Origin: Pseudarthrobacter oxydans
Lineage (GTDB): Bacteria > Actinomycetota > Actinomycetes > Actinomycetales > Micrococcaceae
Reading direction: 5' to 3'
Length of the DNA: 64,000 nt
Assembly: GCF_034258515.1 (NCBI RefSeq)
Contig: NZ_CP139438.1
Coordinates: 4,340,001-4,404,000, forward strand
The notes below the pieces were generated by a model. It did not search any database and was not told where the DNA came from. It saw only the letters and a list, made by a program, of their open reading frames with translations. This document shows, in pieces, positions 42,047-51,700 of this stretch. Every line of letters begins with the position of its first letter. The first letter of the stretch is position 1. A program made the position numbers and the translations under genes.

Positions 42047-43123
42047 TCAGTACTCTGACACCGGTACGGCTGAACCGTCGTCCGGACGCCAATACCGCAA
42101 GCCGCCGTTCGTGGAGCCGTCGCGGGCGACGTCTATCACGGCGTAGGGGAACGCCCGACGATCCCGCCGGTCAGGTCCGCGACCGCGGACGTCCGAACAC
42201 CACGTGCCTGTGTTGACGTACCGGGTTGTGCACGCCTCCAGCTCCGCTTCGAGGGCACGGTGGGTGTGGCCCGATACGTACCAGGCCACCCCGGAACCAT
42301 GCTCTTCGAGGGTGCGCGCGACCCGACCCGCTGCTGCAGGAGGCTCCTCGCCTGCGGTCCTGCGCCCGGCTGCCGCGAGCACCATGCGAGTGGCGGCGCG
42401 CGGGAGCGCCGACACCGTCCGGAACCGGGACAGGCGTGCCAGGTCCCGAACGGCCGCCTCGTCGAGCGCAAGGCGGAATGACTCGGACTGCAACATTTCG
42501 TCGTACGCGGGCTCCCGGATGCGACGTTCCGCCAGTTCGGACGCCAGGCAGGACCGGGCAACGGCCCCGGCTCGGCTCAGGCGCGAGTTCGACGGGTGGG
42601 CGTTCCAGGCGGCGAGCGGTGGCAGGTTCAACTCGTCGGTCCCGTTGACCGCCGAGCGGAGCACCTCAGGAATCCGGTGCAGCGCGTGGTGCTGGTGCCC
42701 GTGCTCGGCCACGAGCACGTGGGGCACGTGCAAGAACCACGGGTGCACCCGGACCCGTGTGGGCTCGCCGGGTGACAGTAGCGCTGACAGGCGGGCGGCG
42801 ACCGACGGCCGGGCCAGCTCGACGTCGTGGTTGCCGCATACGAAGTGCAGCTGCACGCCGCGGGCCGCACACGCTTCCAGCGCCCGGAACGTGTCAAGGT
42901 GCCGGGCGAGGATCGACTCGAGCCGGGCAAGGCTCTCGTCTTCGGCCAAGCCGACCAGCTCAAACGTGTCACCCACGAATGCGACGTGCCGCTGCGTACC
43001 GGCTACCGCAAGGACCTCGCGGCGCAGGAAACCGGGAAGCACTGCGCTTGGGCGGCGGGGGTCGTCATCCGATACGCCCAGGTGGAGGTCGCTGAGGAGC
43101 CACCACCGCGCCGCACCGTTCAC
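42047..43123 (-). CDS. Metallophosphoesterase (LpxH-like fold)
   Basis: 358-residue calcineurin-like phosphoesterase with all metal motifs intact: DLHLG, GDTFEL, GNHD, EHGHQHH and SGHTHR. The DxH...GDxxE...GNHD pattern resembles UDP-diacylglucosamine hydrolase-type enzymes but an actinobacterium has no lipid A, so the substrate is unknown. The start is a GTG (43123) overlapping the stop of the preceding small membrane protein gene (GTGA), so it belongs to the coupled surface cluster upstream. Confidence 0.8.
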   Translation of the reverse strand: MNGAARWWLLSDLHLGVSDDDPRRPSAVLPGFLRREVLAVAGTQRHVAFVGDTFELVGLAEDESLARLESILARHLDTFRALEACAARGVQLHFVCGNHDVELARPSVAARLSALLSPGEPTRVRVHPWFLHVPHVLVAEHGHQHHALHRIPEVLRSAVNGTDELNLPPLAAWNAHPSNSRLSRAGAVARSCLASELAERRIREPAYDEMLQSESFRLALDEAAVRDLARLSRFRTVSALPRAATRMVLAAAGRRTAGEEPPAAAGRVARTLEEHGSGVAWYVSGHTHRALEAELEACTTRYVNTGTWCSDVRGRGPDRRDRRAFPYAVIDVARDGSTNGGLRYWRPDDGSAVPVSEY

Positions 43124-43335
43124 GTGAGCAGTCCCACCACGCGCGGAAGGAAGAGGACGAGATACATCGCCCACATGACACCGACCACCCTGCGGCTCAT
43201 CGTCAGGCCGAGGAGCCTCGTGGGCCGTTCGGCGTCCGGTCCCGCGCGTCGGATCTCAAGCGCGACAAGGGTAACGAGCAGGGCGATGGTGATGAGCAGG
43301 GCGGCAATCGCGAGCAGTCCCGCCAGATCGATCAT
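43120..43335 (-). CDS. Small membrane protein (71 aa)
   Basis: 71-residue protein with an N-terminal hydrophobic helix (LAGLLAIAALLITIALLVTLVALEI) and a second one near the C-terminus (VVGVMWAMYLVLFLPRVVGLL). No family is recognised. It overlaps the genes on both sides by 4 bp each (start with the 120-aa gene, stop with the phosphoesterase), which fixes its start at 43335. Confidence 0.65.
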   Translation of the reverse strand: MIDLAGLLAIAALLITIALLVTLVALEIRRAGPDAERPTRLLGLTMSRRVVGVMWAMYLVLFLPRVVGLLT

Positions 43336-43694
43336 GACACAACCTCCTGTCGTGCGCGTGCCATGCACGCGCCAATGGTGATGACGCCCATCGTGACGAC
43401 ACACGCCTGCCACGACCACACAGCGAGGTAGAACATCGCGGTGGACACCGCGGTTAGCGTGGCGAGGCCGAGAGCCAGAACAAGCAGCCCGCGAAGGGCA
43501 GGGTCGGTAACCGACGTGAGTCGGACCAGTGCCTGCCCTGGCAGCAGGATAAGGACGGCTGTCGCGGCGACCACCTGCAGCGGCGTCGGCAGCCCTACGA
43601 GCGTCACCAGTGACAAGGCGAGGGCCGCGAGACCGAGGACCAAGGTCGGCCGGCTGATGGGGCGGCTGATAGGGCGGCTGATGGGGCGGCTCAT
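43332..43694 (-). CDS. Small membrane protein with SRPI repeats (120 aa)
   Basis: 120-residue protein beginning with three tandem SRPI units, then four hydrophobic helices (TLVLGLAALALSLVTLVGL, LQVVAATAVLILLPG, GLLVLALGLATLTAVSTAMF, SWQACVVTMGVITIGACM). No family is recognised; a polysaccharide-pathway membrane partner is possible. The ATG at 43694 overlaps the preceding gene stop by 4 bp; a longer in-frame start at 43976 is unsupported. Confidence 0.65.
   Translation of the reverse strand: MSRPISRPISRPISRPTLVLGLAALALSLVTLVGLPTPLQVVAATAVLILLPGQALVRLTSVTDPALRGLLVLALGLATLTAVSTAMFYLAVWSWQACVVTMGVITIGACMARARQEVVS
43651..43694. repeat. 12-bp tandem repeats encoding SRPI
   Basis: Three 12-bp units plus a partial fourth (43651-43662, 43663-43674, 43675-43686, 43687-43694), nearly identical, encode the N-terminal SRPI repeats. 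Being a multiple of three, copy-number change keeps the frame. Confidence 0.85.
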
Positions 43695-45469
43695 GGCGTC
43701 ACCCGGTAGGCGCGGGCGTCTGCATTGCTGAACACTAGTTCCACTCCATCCTGCGCGCTTAGCCACGCCTCCAGCTCGGCGAAGCCGCCGGCGCTGCTGG
43801 CGCCCCGAAGCACAAGACTCGCTTCCGACGAGCGGGTGAGCAACAAGACGGCACCGGCAGGGTTTTTCCGGGCATTGTCGTAAACGACTGGGCCGCACGC
43901 CGCCGTAGACAAGTCGGACCGGCACATGTAGTCCATGGTCCGATACGGGTGCTCGAGGTAGGCCTCGCTGCGCCACGGCGTCGGGGGGGAAGCCGAGATG
44001 ATCGTTGAGCCGGGCGGCGCGAGGCGCTGTACGGCGGCGACGGCAGCGATCTCGTTGTCGGTGAAGACGTCAAACTGGGCGTTCCCGAACCGGCCTGTCA
44101 CTGTCAGCAGGCCCAACAGGCAGAACGTCAGCGCGAGGCCCCCCGCGGCACGGAGTGAGGGCTGTGTCCTGCCTTCAGTGGGAAGCAGGATCGAGCATGC
44201 CTGCAAAGCGATGAAGGGCAGAGCGAAAAGCGAGACGCGGATGAGCATTTCCCCGCCGTACAGCTGCACGGGGAAGAGCAGCAGGGGGGTGACGGCAAGG
44301 AGGACTACCCGGATGTCGAACCGCCCCCTGCGCCAGTCGCGCACCGCGCCCGCCGCGGCAAGCGCCCACAGCAGGAGGGTGAGAACGACCCTGGCCTGCA
44401 CCACGAGCACGTGCCCAGCGGTCCCGCTCACGCGGTCGACGACGTTGGCATTGATTGCGGCCAGCACACCTCCTTCCGCCAGGGGCGGGTTCCCGGCGAG
44501 GTATGCACTGGCGGGGTAGGCGAGCCAGAGTGCCAGCAGGACCGCGGTGATCAGGGGCAGCCGGCCGGGCCAGACATGTCCGCTCAGGGTGAGAGCGGTG
44601 AGGGAAATGAGCAACAGGAAAGGCGTCAGTTGATGGCTCGCGCAGATGACCGCGATGAGCACGAGAGCCACCGCGAGGGCGCTCACCCGGTACCCTGGCC
44701 GGGGCTCAGCCGGGGACCGCCCTTGCCACCACGCCGCCACGTCGACGTCTCGGAAGCCGCGGAACTTGGGGGGCCGCGCAGCCAGCGGGCCGACGACAAG
44801 TGCGATCACGACGAGGTACAGGAAGAAGCCGAAGGCTTGGGGAGACAGGTAGTCCTGGTCCTGCCAGTTGCCGAGGCAGAAGAGCCAGAGCACGAGCCAG
44901 CGCCGTCGCGGATCCTGCGTAAGGTAGCGCATCAGCACGCCCAGGGCAGCGAGCCACAGACCCACGTTGAGCACCGGCGCCCACAGGGCAAGGGCTACCG
45001 GGTCGAGGCCGGTTGCCTTCAGTACTGTCGCCAGGAGGGCGAAGAAACCCGGCCAGTTAAAGTAGGCGTCAATGTCGGGGTCGATCCCCTGGCTGCGCGA
45101 GAGGGCGTCGGCAATGCCGAGATGACGGAACGCGACCTCACCACGCGGTACGTCCGTGACGAAGGCTGCCGTCCCGAAGAGCACGAGCACCAACACCAGC
45201 ACCAGCCACATCAAGACCGCCCGGCCTGCCGGACCTGAGGCATCCCCTCGCAGGGCCACAACGAAGGCAACGTTCAGAATCAGGACCCCTGCCCAGAACG
45301 GGTAGGGGAGCACGGCAACGAGCCCCAGGTCGCTGTTCACGGGAACGGCGACCGTGGAAGCGGCCCACACGGCAAGCGCCAGCGACACGACCCCCGCCAG
45401 TGCGCACCAGGCGTCACGGGCCTTCCAGCGTCCTCGGATGCGGCTGGGCGCATCAATCGTGGTTGTCAT
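43691..45469 (-). CDS. Large membrane glycosyltransferase-like protein
   Basis: 592-residue protein with about 11 hydrophobic helices followed by a periplasm-facing C-terminal domain (about 470-592). The family resembles GT-C-type mannosyl/arabinosyl transferases: an acidic residue pair in DPDIDAYFNWPGFF lies in the first external loop, where GT-C enzymes keep catalytic Asp. The C-terminal part (RLAPPGSTIISASPP) resembles the ArnT-like tail. I chose the ATG at 45469. Its start overlaps the upstream flippase gene by 4 bp, and its end overlaps the next small gene. Confidence 0.7.
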   Translation of the reverse strand: MTTTIDAPSRIRGRWKARDAWCALAGVVSLALAVWAASTVAVPVNSDLGLVAVLPYPFWAGVLILNVAFVVALRGDASGPAGRAVLMWLVLVLVLVLFGTAAFVTDVPRGEVAFRHLGIADALSRSQGIDPDIDAYFNWPGFFALLATVLKATGLDPVALALWAPVLNVGLWLAALGVLMRYLTQDPRRRWLVLWLFCLGNWQDQDYLSPQAFGFFLYLVVIALVVGPLAARPPKFRGFRDVDVAAWWQGRSPAEPRPGYRVSALAVALVLIAVICASHQLTPFLLLISLTALTLSGHVWPGRLPLITAVLLALWLAYPASAYLAGNPPLAEGGVLAAINANVVDRVSGTAGHVLVVQARVVLTLLLWALAAAGAVRDWRRGRFDIRVVLLAVTPLLLFPVQLYGGEMLIRVSLFALPFIALQACSILLPTEGRTQPSLRAAGGLALTFCLLGLLTVTGRFGNAQFDVFTDNEIAAVAAVQRLAPPGSTIISASPPTPWRSEAYLEHPYRTMDYMCRSDLSTAACGPVVYDNARKNPAGAVLLLTRSSEASLVLRGASSAGGFAELEAWLSAQDGVELVFSNADARAYRVTP

Positions 45470-46749
45470 CGTGACTCCTTCGTGACACGCCGGAGAACGG
45501 CGATTAACCGGAGGCCGGCAGCAACAGCTCCAATGGAGAGCACCACCAGCCACGCAAGGGCCATGGCGCCGGGGCCCGCTTCGGCCTCCAACAGCGCTGA
45601 CGCGCAGAGGGCCACCCCGAGCGTCACGCCGACCACGATCGGCTCTGTGTAACGGCCGAGAGCCCGGCACACGGCGTTGTAGGCCTGCAGCACCGCGTAC
45701 GGCACCAGTCCGGCCGCCAACCACCGCAGAGCGTCAGCGGATGCGTCAGCGTACCGCTCCCCCAGCAGACTGAGCAGCGGGTGAGCGAGGAGGACGAGGA
45801 CGACTGCCGCCAGACCTCCTATGGCGAGCGACCAACGGAGACTCGCCCAGGTTGTAGCCACCAGGCGGTGAGGGTCGCGGACACCTTCGGAAAACTGGAC
45901 GATGCCCATCAGCATCGGAGCGGAGTAGGCAGCCCAGGCCATCATCCATGCGGGATACCAGTAGGCAGCGATCTCAGGCGCCACCGTGTGGGCCAGCAGG
46001 AGCGGCAGCACCAGCCCGGGGGCGCGCTCGGTGAGGGTGAGGAGCTGGTACGGAATACCCACCGCCAGCAGTGGACGGCCGCGCGTCGAACGCAAGGATG
46101 GTCGCGGCCGATAGCCAATCAGTTTTCGCAGCTGGATCACACCGACGACGCACGCCACTGTATTCCCGAGGGTCCAGCAGGCCATCACCACGTCGGCGGA
46201 GGCGCCATGCGCCTGCCAGGCCACGAGCGCTGCAGCGCCGAGGGAAACCCCGCCGCCCAACGCATACCTCAAGGTCGCGCTGGCCCCGCGTCCCAGCGCC
46301 ACCAGCGCTTGGTCCAGCACAATCACCAGGGTGCCGGTGACGGCAGCCGCAAGGAACGTTAACCAGAAGAGAACCGATGCCGACGCCGTGTCCGGCGCCA
46401 CAGCCGACTGCAGCACGAGATAGCCGAGGGCCAGCACGGTGCCGGCTGCCCCCACGATGGCGAACGCCGCGTCCAGCACCCGCGCGGGCGGCTCCCCTCG
46501 TCCCACCGCAACGATGACAGCGGACCCGGCACCCAGAACCGCGAGCTGCGTGCAGATCATCACTGCCGCGACCGCGGCCATGGCGAGCCCGACCTCACGG
46601 TCTGACGTCGCGCGTGCGGCCACGACCCAGAAGGCAAAACCCCAGCCAATCTGGGCGGCCTTGCCCACAATGAGGCCGATCGAACTGCGCAGGGCGGAGT
46701 GCCGGACAGTTGAGGGGTCCGTGACCGCGGTCCCTAGTTCAGCGGTCAT
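45466..46749 (-). CDS. Polysaccharide flippase (Wzx/MOP superfamily)
   Basis: 427-residue membrane protein with 12-14 hydrophobic helices, typical of oligosaccharide flippases: SIGLIVGKAAQIGWGFAFWVV at the N-terminus, GLVLPLLLAHTVAPEIAAYW and GLVPYAVLQAYNAVCRALGR. It would move lipid-linked glycan units across the membrane. The ATG at 46749 overlaps the GT2 stop by 4 bp (ATGA). Confidence 0.8.
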   Translation of the reverse strand: MTAELGTAVTDPSTVRHSALRSSIGLIVGKAAQIGWGFAFWVVAARATSDREVGLAMAAVAAVMICTQLAVLGAGSAVIVAVGRGEPPARVLDAAFAIVGAAGTVLALGYLVLQSAVAPDTASASVLFWLTFLAAAVTGTLVIVLDQALVALGRGASATLRYALGGGVSLGAAALVAWQAHGASADVVMACWTLGNTVACVVGVIQLRKLIGYRPRPSLRSTRGRPLLAVGIPYQLLTLTERAPGLVLPLLLAHTVAPEIAAYWYPAWMMAWAAYSAPMLMGIVQFSEGVRDPHRLVATTWASLRWSLAIGGLAAVVLVLLAHPLLSLLGERYADASADALRWLAAGLVPYAVLQAYNAVCRALGRYTEPIVVGVTLGVALCASALLEAEAGPGAMALAWLVVLSIGAVAAGLRLIAVLRRVTKESR

Positions 46750-47567
46750 GACGCCAGACCTTTCGCCAGGCCCGCATAGTTGTACCAGCAGAAAGCGATG
46801 TAGTAGCGCAGCCACCTGGGCTGGCCCGAGGCGAGGCTCAAGACGCTGCCCCGGATAGCCGCGGCGGCAGGAAGCAACGCCAACCTCGCACCGCGCCAGC
46901 CGTGCTTGCGGATCATCCGTCCCAGTCCCGTTCCGTCCATCAGGAACTGGTCCAGGGCGAAGTCAAAGTCGTCGGCGGCAAAACGATGTTCGACGACTAC
47001 CCGCTGTGACACCGCCGTCCGCAGCCCTGACTGCCGCATCCGCCAACGGAGCTCGATGTCCTCGCCCGACTTGAACGAGTCGTCGAAACCCACACCCAGC
47101 ATCAGGTCTCGGTCGACCATCGTCGCTACGAGCCCGAACCAGTTGCGGCTGCGGCCGGTGCGATGGTGATGTGCCAGCGCCTGCCCCCAGTAGCCCGGTC
47201 CAGCGACACTTTCCAAACCGGCCTGGAGCGCGTCGTAATCGCCCTCGACGAGCTCAGAGAGCAGGTCGGCGACTCCATGTGGCCCGAACACGACGTCAGA
47301 GTCGACGAGCAGGACCCAAGGGGTCCTGCTGCTCTGCACACCGAGCGTTCGCGCCCACGGCAAACCGCGGCCTTCATCACTCAGGACCCGGGCACCTGCC
47401 GCGAGGGCGAGGTCGACCGTACGATCGGTGGAGCATCCGTCCACCACGATGATCTCCGCTACGCCGGACTGACGCAGGGCCTCCAGACAGCGTGGGAGCA
47501 TGTGCTCCGCGTTGCGGGCCGGAACGACCGCGGTGACCTCGGAAGGGCTGTGACCCACTGTGCCCAC
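46746..47567 (-). CDS. Family 2 glycosyltransferase
   Basis: 273-residue GT2 (GT-A fold). The N-terminal nucleotide-sugar region reads SEVTAVVPARNAEHMLPRCL, IIVVDGCSTDRTVDLA and the DxD-type motif LLVDSDVVFG. Later GFDDSFKSGEDIELRWRM is the acceptor/base region (ED). It starts at a GTG at 47567 or possibly 47558. It lies four bases after the HprK-like gene. Confidence 0.85.
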   Translation of the reverse strand: MGTVGHSPSEVTAVVPARNAEHMLPRCLEALRQSGVAEIIVVDGCSTDRTVDLALAAGARVLSDEGRGLPWARTLGVQSSRTPWVLLVDSDVVFGPHGVADLLSELVEGDYDALQAGLESVAGPGYWGQALAHHHRTGRSRNWFGLVATMVDRDLMLGVGFDDSFKSGEDIELRWRMRQSGLRTAVSQRVVVEHRFAADDFDFALDQFLMDGTGLGRMIRKHGWRGARLALLPAAAAIRGSVLSLASGQPRWLRYYIAFCWYNYAGLAKGLAS

Positions 47568-47571
47568 CCCC

Positions 47572-48672
47572 TCAGATCTGCTCGTCCAGGACCGACGGCA
47601 GCAGCTCCTCGAGATACCGGACGATATCGTCAGACGCTTCGTCTGCCGTGTACGCGGAGGGCACCTGCAGCAGGTGGCAGGGCCGTCCGTCGAGCGCTTT
47701 GTTCAGGACGACGCCTTTTGCGGCGAAGTGCTCGCGCCAGGGGACGACGGATGTAGCGGCCAGGCCTGTCACGACATGCTGCGAGAAGCTTGCCATCTCG
47801 ATGTGGAAGTTGCCGATCATGCGGTCGACCATCCACTCGGTTGTCCGCTCGACAATCCTGGACCGGGAGCCCTCATAGCGCTCGATGTAGATGGCCGCCG
47901 CAAGCGGAGCCGTCGTCGTCACTTCCCGGCCGGGAAACGCGGTCCCGGCATCAACCATGCGGTGCTCCGGCGACCAACGCCGGGAGAAGTCCGCGAGGCG
48001 CGGGTAACGGATGACGTACGGATGCACCACCGTGGTGAGGCGGCCGACACTCTTCGAGAGCTGAGGCGGGACGAGCGGCTTCCGGACCCCTTCAAACAGG
48101 TGCGGGTAGATTTTCCGGTGGTGCGGCTTAATGAACATCGGCTTCGCGTAGCCGAGCAGCGTGGCGTCCTCGGCGAGAAAGGCCCAGTCATCGCCCATGA
48201 ACGACCAACCCTCGCGCCGCATCAGCTTGGCCGCGGTGCTCGTCTTTCCGGTCCCTCCGGCGGCCGGAAGCGCGATCGCGTGACCCCGGTACGCCATGGT
48301 TGCGGCGTGGATCATGCCAGCTCCGCGGCCGACCATTGCGGCATCGAGAACAGGGACCACGGAGGTCAACAGCTCGCCCGGTCCGTGAATGCGCCACTGC
48401 TCCCCATCCCTCACGATCTGGAGTCGTTCGGCCTGGAAACGCACACTGTTTTCCGTGTACGCAAGCTCATGCTCAAGTAGGCCAGCATCCGGCATCGGCT
48501 CCGGCCGGTCATCGACCACAATGTTGGCCGGCAGTTCGGTGTCTGTGGCGAAACACGCCAACATGCTCTTGAGCTGCGGCGCTGCCGGTGATTCTGCGTC
48601 GACGCGGATCGCGACGCGGCCGTGAATGTCGAAGTGCAAGGCCTTGGTCTTGGGCTTGGTCTGCCTGTACAT
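47572..48672 (-). CDS. HPr-kinase/serine-kinase-like ATPase
   Basis: 366-residue protein with the HprK-type P-loop fold: an N-terminal domain of about 115 residues, then IHAATMAYRGHAIALPAAGG-TGKTS (P-loop at 139-145, Lys143) and MGDDWAFL (Asp161-Asp162), the conserved acidic pair after the P-loop in HPr kinases. HprK-related proteins occur in surface glycan and peptide clusters of several phyla, with unknown targets. No PTS HPr gene is nearby. An AGGGGA lies before the ATG. Confidence 0.7.
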   Translation of the reverse strand: MYRQTKPKTKALHFDIHGRVAIRVDAESPAAPQLKSMLACFATDTELPANIVVDDRPEPMPDAGLLEHELAYTENSVRFQAERLQIVRDGEQWRIHGPGELLTSVVPVLDAAMVGRGAGMIHAATMAYRGHAIALPAAGGTGKTSTAAKLMRREGWSFMGDDWAFLAEDATLLGYAKPMFIKPHHRKIYPHLFEGVRKPLVPPQLSKSVGRLTTVVHPYVIRYPRLADFSRRWSPEHRMVDAGTAFPGREVTTTAPLAAAIYIERYEGSRSRIVERTTEWMVDRMIGNFHIEMASFSQHVVTGLAATSVVPWREHFAAKGVVLNKALDGRPCHLLQVPSAYTADEASDDIVRYLEELLPSVLDEQI

Positions 48673-48749
48673 GGTGTCCCCTGTCTAGTGGTGTCCGATC
48701 GGTGATGTTGCTGAGGTGGACGGCGCCGGCCATGTCGGCCGGCGTCCGA

Positions 48750-51700
48750 CTACTTCGTCAGCGTGAGGATGAGCGTGGGTGCGTTCGTGCTGCCGGCCTC
48801 CTTGGAGTTCAGGTCCAGGCCGTCACTGCTGCTGCTGTCCATGCCCAGTGAGAGTTGTTGGCCCAGCTCACCGGTCAGGCCGCTGACGGTCAACGGAACG
48901 TTATACGTGGTGTTGGTCGTCGTCGGGCCGAGTGTGCCGATGCTGGTGCCGAGCTGCGGCTTGTTGCTGTAGGTGATCCCGCCCTCGGTCCAGCTGTCAT
49001 CAGCGACCAGCTTGACGTTCTGCGTACCCGTGGACCCGCTCCCGGCACTACGCAACTGCAGGGTCGCGCTCACCAGGGTCCTGCCCGCATAGGCTGACAG
49101 GTCGAATTTCAGGTACGTGACCTCCACCGGGCTGTTGTCCACACCCAGCAGGGTGCTCGTGCCATAGTTCGTCCCGGTCGCCCCGCTCGTCACATAGCTG
49201 TCAGCGGTGGCCGTGAGCGTAACCGTTTCCGACGTGCCCCCGCCCGCGGCAGCCGTGGTGAAGGTCCAGGTCTTGTCCTGCGCCAACGCGTTACCGGCAA
49301 CATCCTTCACGCCACCGGAGCCGCCCTTGATCGTCGCCGTGTACGTCGTACCCGCGGCCAGATCCGCGCCAGGGTTCAACGTCGCAACCCTATCCGTGCT
49401 GCTGTAGGTCACAGTCGCCGGCACCGTCGTCGTCCCCGTCTGCAACTCGAACGTGCTCGACGTGACCGTCGAGGCATCCATCGCCTCCGAGAACGTCCCC
49501 GTCGCGTTCGCCGTCACCGCCACACCGGTCGCACCAGCGGCCGGAGACGTACCCGTCACCGTCGGAGCCGTCGTATCGCCGCCACCCGCGGCAGCCGTGG
49601 TGAAGGACCAGGTCTTGTCCTGCGCCAACGCGTTACCGGCAACATCCTTCACGCCACCGGAGCCGCCCTTGATCGTCGCCGTGTACGTCGCACCCGCGGC
49701 CAGATCCGCGCCAGGGTTCAACGTCGCAACCCTATCCGTGCTGCTGTAGGTCACAGTCGCCGGCACCGTCGTCGTCCCCGTCTGCAACGTGAACGTGCTC
49801 GACGTGACCGTCGAGGCATCCATCGCCTCCGAGAACGTCCCCGTCGCGTTCGCCGTCACCGCCACACCGGTCGCACCAGCGGCCGGAGACGTACTCGTCA
49901 CCGTCGGAGCCGTCGTATCGCCGCCGCCACTGCCGCCGCTCACCGTGAGGATGAGCGTGGGTGCGTTCGTGCTGCCGGCCTCCTTGGAGTTCAGGTCCAG
50001 GCCGTCACTGCTGCTGCTGTCCATGCCCAGTGAGAGTTGTTGGCCCAGCTCACCGGTCAGGCCGCTGACGGTCAACGGAACGTTATACGTGGTGTTGGTC
50101 GTCGTCGGGCCGAGTGTGCCGATGCTGGTGCCGAGCTGCGGCTTGTTGCTGTAGGTGATCCCGCCCTCGGTCCAGCTGTCATCAGCGACCAGCTTGACGT
50201 TCTGCGTACCCGTGGACCCGCTCCCGGCACTACGCAACTGCAGGGTCGCGCTCACCAGGGTCCTGCCCGCATAGGCTGACAGGTCGAATTTCAGGTACGT
50301 GACCTCCACCGGGCTGCTGTCCACACCCAGCAGGGTGCTCGTGCCATAGTTCGTCCCGGTCGCCCCGCTCGTCACATAGCTGTCAGCGGTGGCCGTGAGC
50401 GTAACCGTTTCCGACGTGCCCCCGCCCGCGGCAGCCGTGGTGAAGGTCCAGGTCTTGTCCTGCGCCAACGCGTTACCGGCAACATCCTTCACGCCACCGG
50501 AGCCGCCCTTGATCATCGCCGTGTACGTCGTACCCGCCTTCAGGTCAGCGTTCGGGTTCAACGTCGCAACGTTGCCCGTATACGACACAACCGCGGACAC
50601 AGGCGTCGCATTTGGCGGAACCGGCGCCGTCCCCTCGTACAACTCGAACGTGCTCGACGTGACCGTCGAGGCATCCATCGCCTCCGAGAACGTCCCCGTC
50701 GCGTTCGCCGTCACCGCCACACCGGTCGCACCATCAGCCGGAGACGTACCCGTCACCGTCGGAGCCGTCGTATCGCCGCCACCCGCGGCAGCCGTGGTGA
50801 AGGACCAGGTCTTGTCCTGCGCCAACGCGTTACCGGCAACATCCTTCACGCCACCGGAGCCGCCCTTGATGACCGCCGTGTACGTCGTACCCGCCTTCAG
50901 GTCAGCGTTCGGGTTCAACGTCGCAACGTTGCCCGTATACGACACAACCGCGGACACAGGCGTCGCATTTGGCGGAACCGGCGCCGTCCCCTCGTACAAC
51001 TCGAACGTGCTCGACGTGACCGTCGAGGCATCCATCGCCTCCGAGAACGTCCCCGTCGCGTTCGCCGTCACCGCCACACCGGTCGCACCAGCGGCCGGAG
51101 ACGTACCCGTCACCGTCGGAGCCGTCGTATCAGCGCCACTGCTGGGATCGTAGAAGTGCCAGTACCGGCTTGTTGCGTTGACGTCGGCGAGCACCAGCAG
51201 ACCGCTTTTCGCCGTGCCCCGCGCCGCACTGTTGAGGTTCTGTTTCGTTGACGTCACGTTGTGGACATACTGGTCGGCGTCCACGATGCGGGCTGTCTTC
51301 GCTGCTGTGAAGTCGATCTTGTTTAGCGGCGTTGACTTCTCGTAGATCGCGCCCCCGGAGGTGGTGCAGACGCCCGCGTTCGTCGTGCCGTTCGGCTTCG
51401 GATACGTGGCGAAGGTGCGCAGCATCTGCGTGCTCTCGTCAATCAGGACGATCACCCGGTTCGGGCACTCTGACACCGGCGCGATCGTGTGGTGCGACCA
51501 CGTCGTACCGCTCAATTCCAGGAGCTGGATCAACGGCTGGGGCGCCGACGTGAACGACGTCTTGACGGCGGCGAAAACCCGGTCACCCGAGGAGTCCAGC
51601 CACTTCAAGTTCATATGGTCATCAGCGCTGCGCTGCCCCGAAACCGCCGCCACAGGAGTGCTCCATCCGGTGTTCGGGGCTCCGCTTGCACTGTCAGCAC

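Noticed and set aside
48763..50536. CRISPR-like or transposon repeat
   Set aside because: The repeats are long, in frame and encode protein domains; there are no short spacers, cas genes or transposase.
49207..51153. Plus-strand open frames with repeated VAFAVTATPVAP segments, opposite the giant secreted gene
   Set aside because: They are antisense shadows of the Big_5 repeats; the minus strand has signal peptide, domains and a ribosome-binding site.
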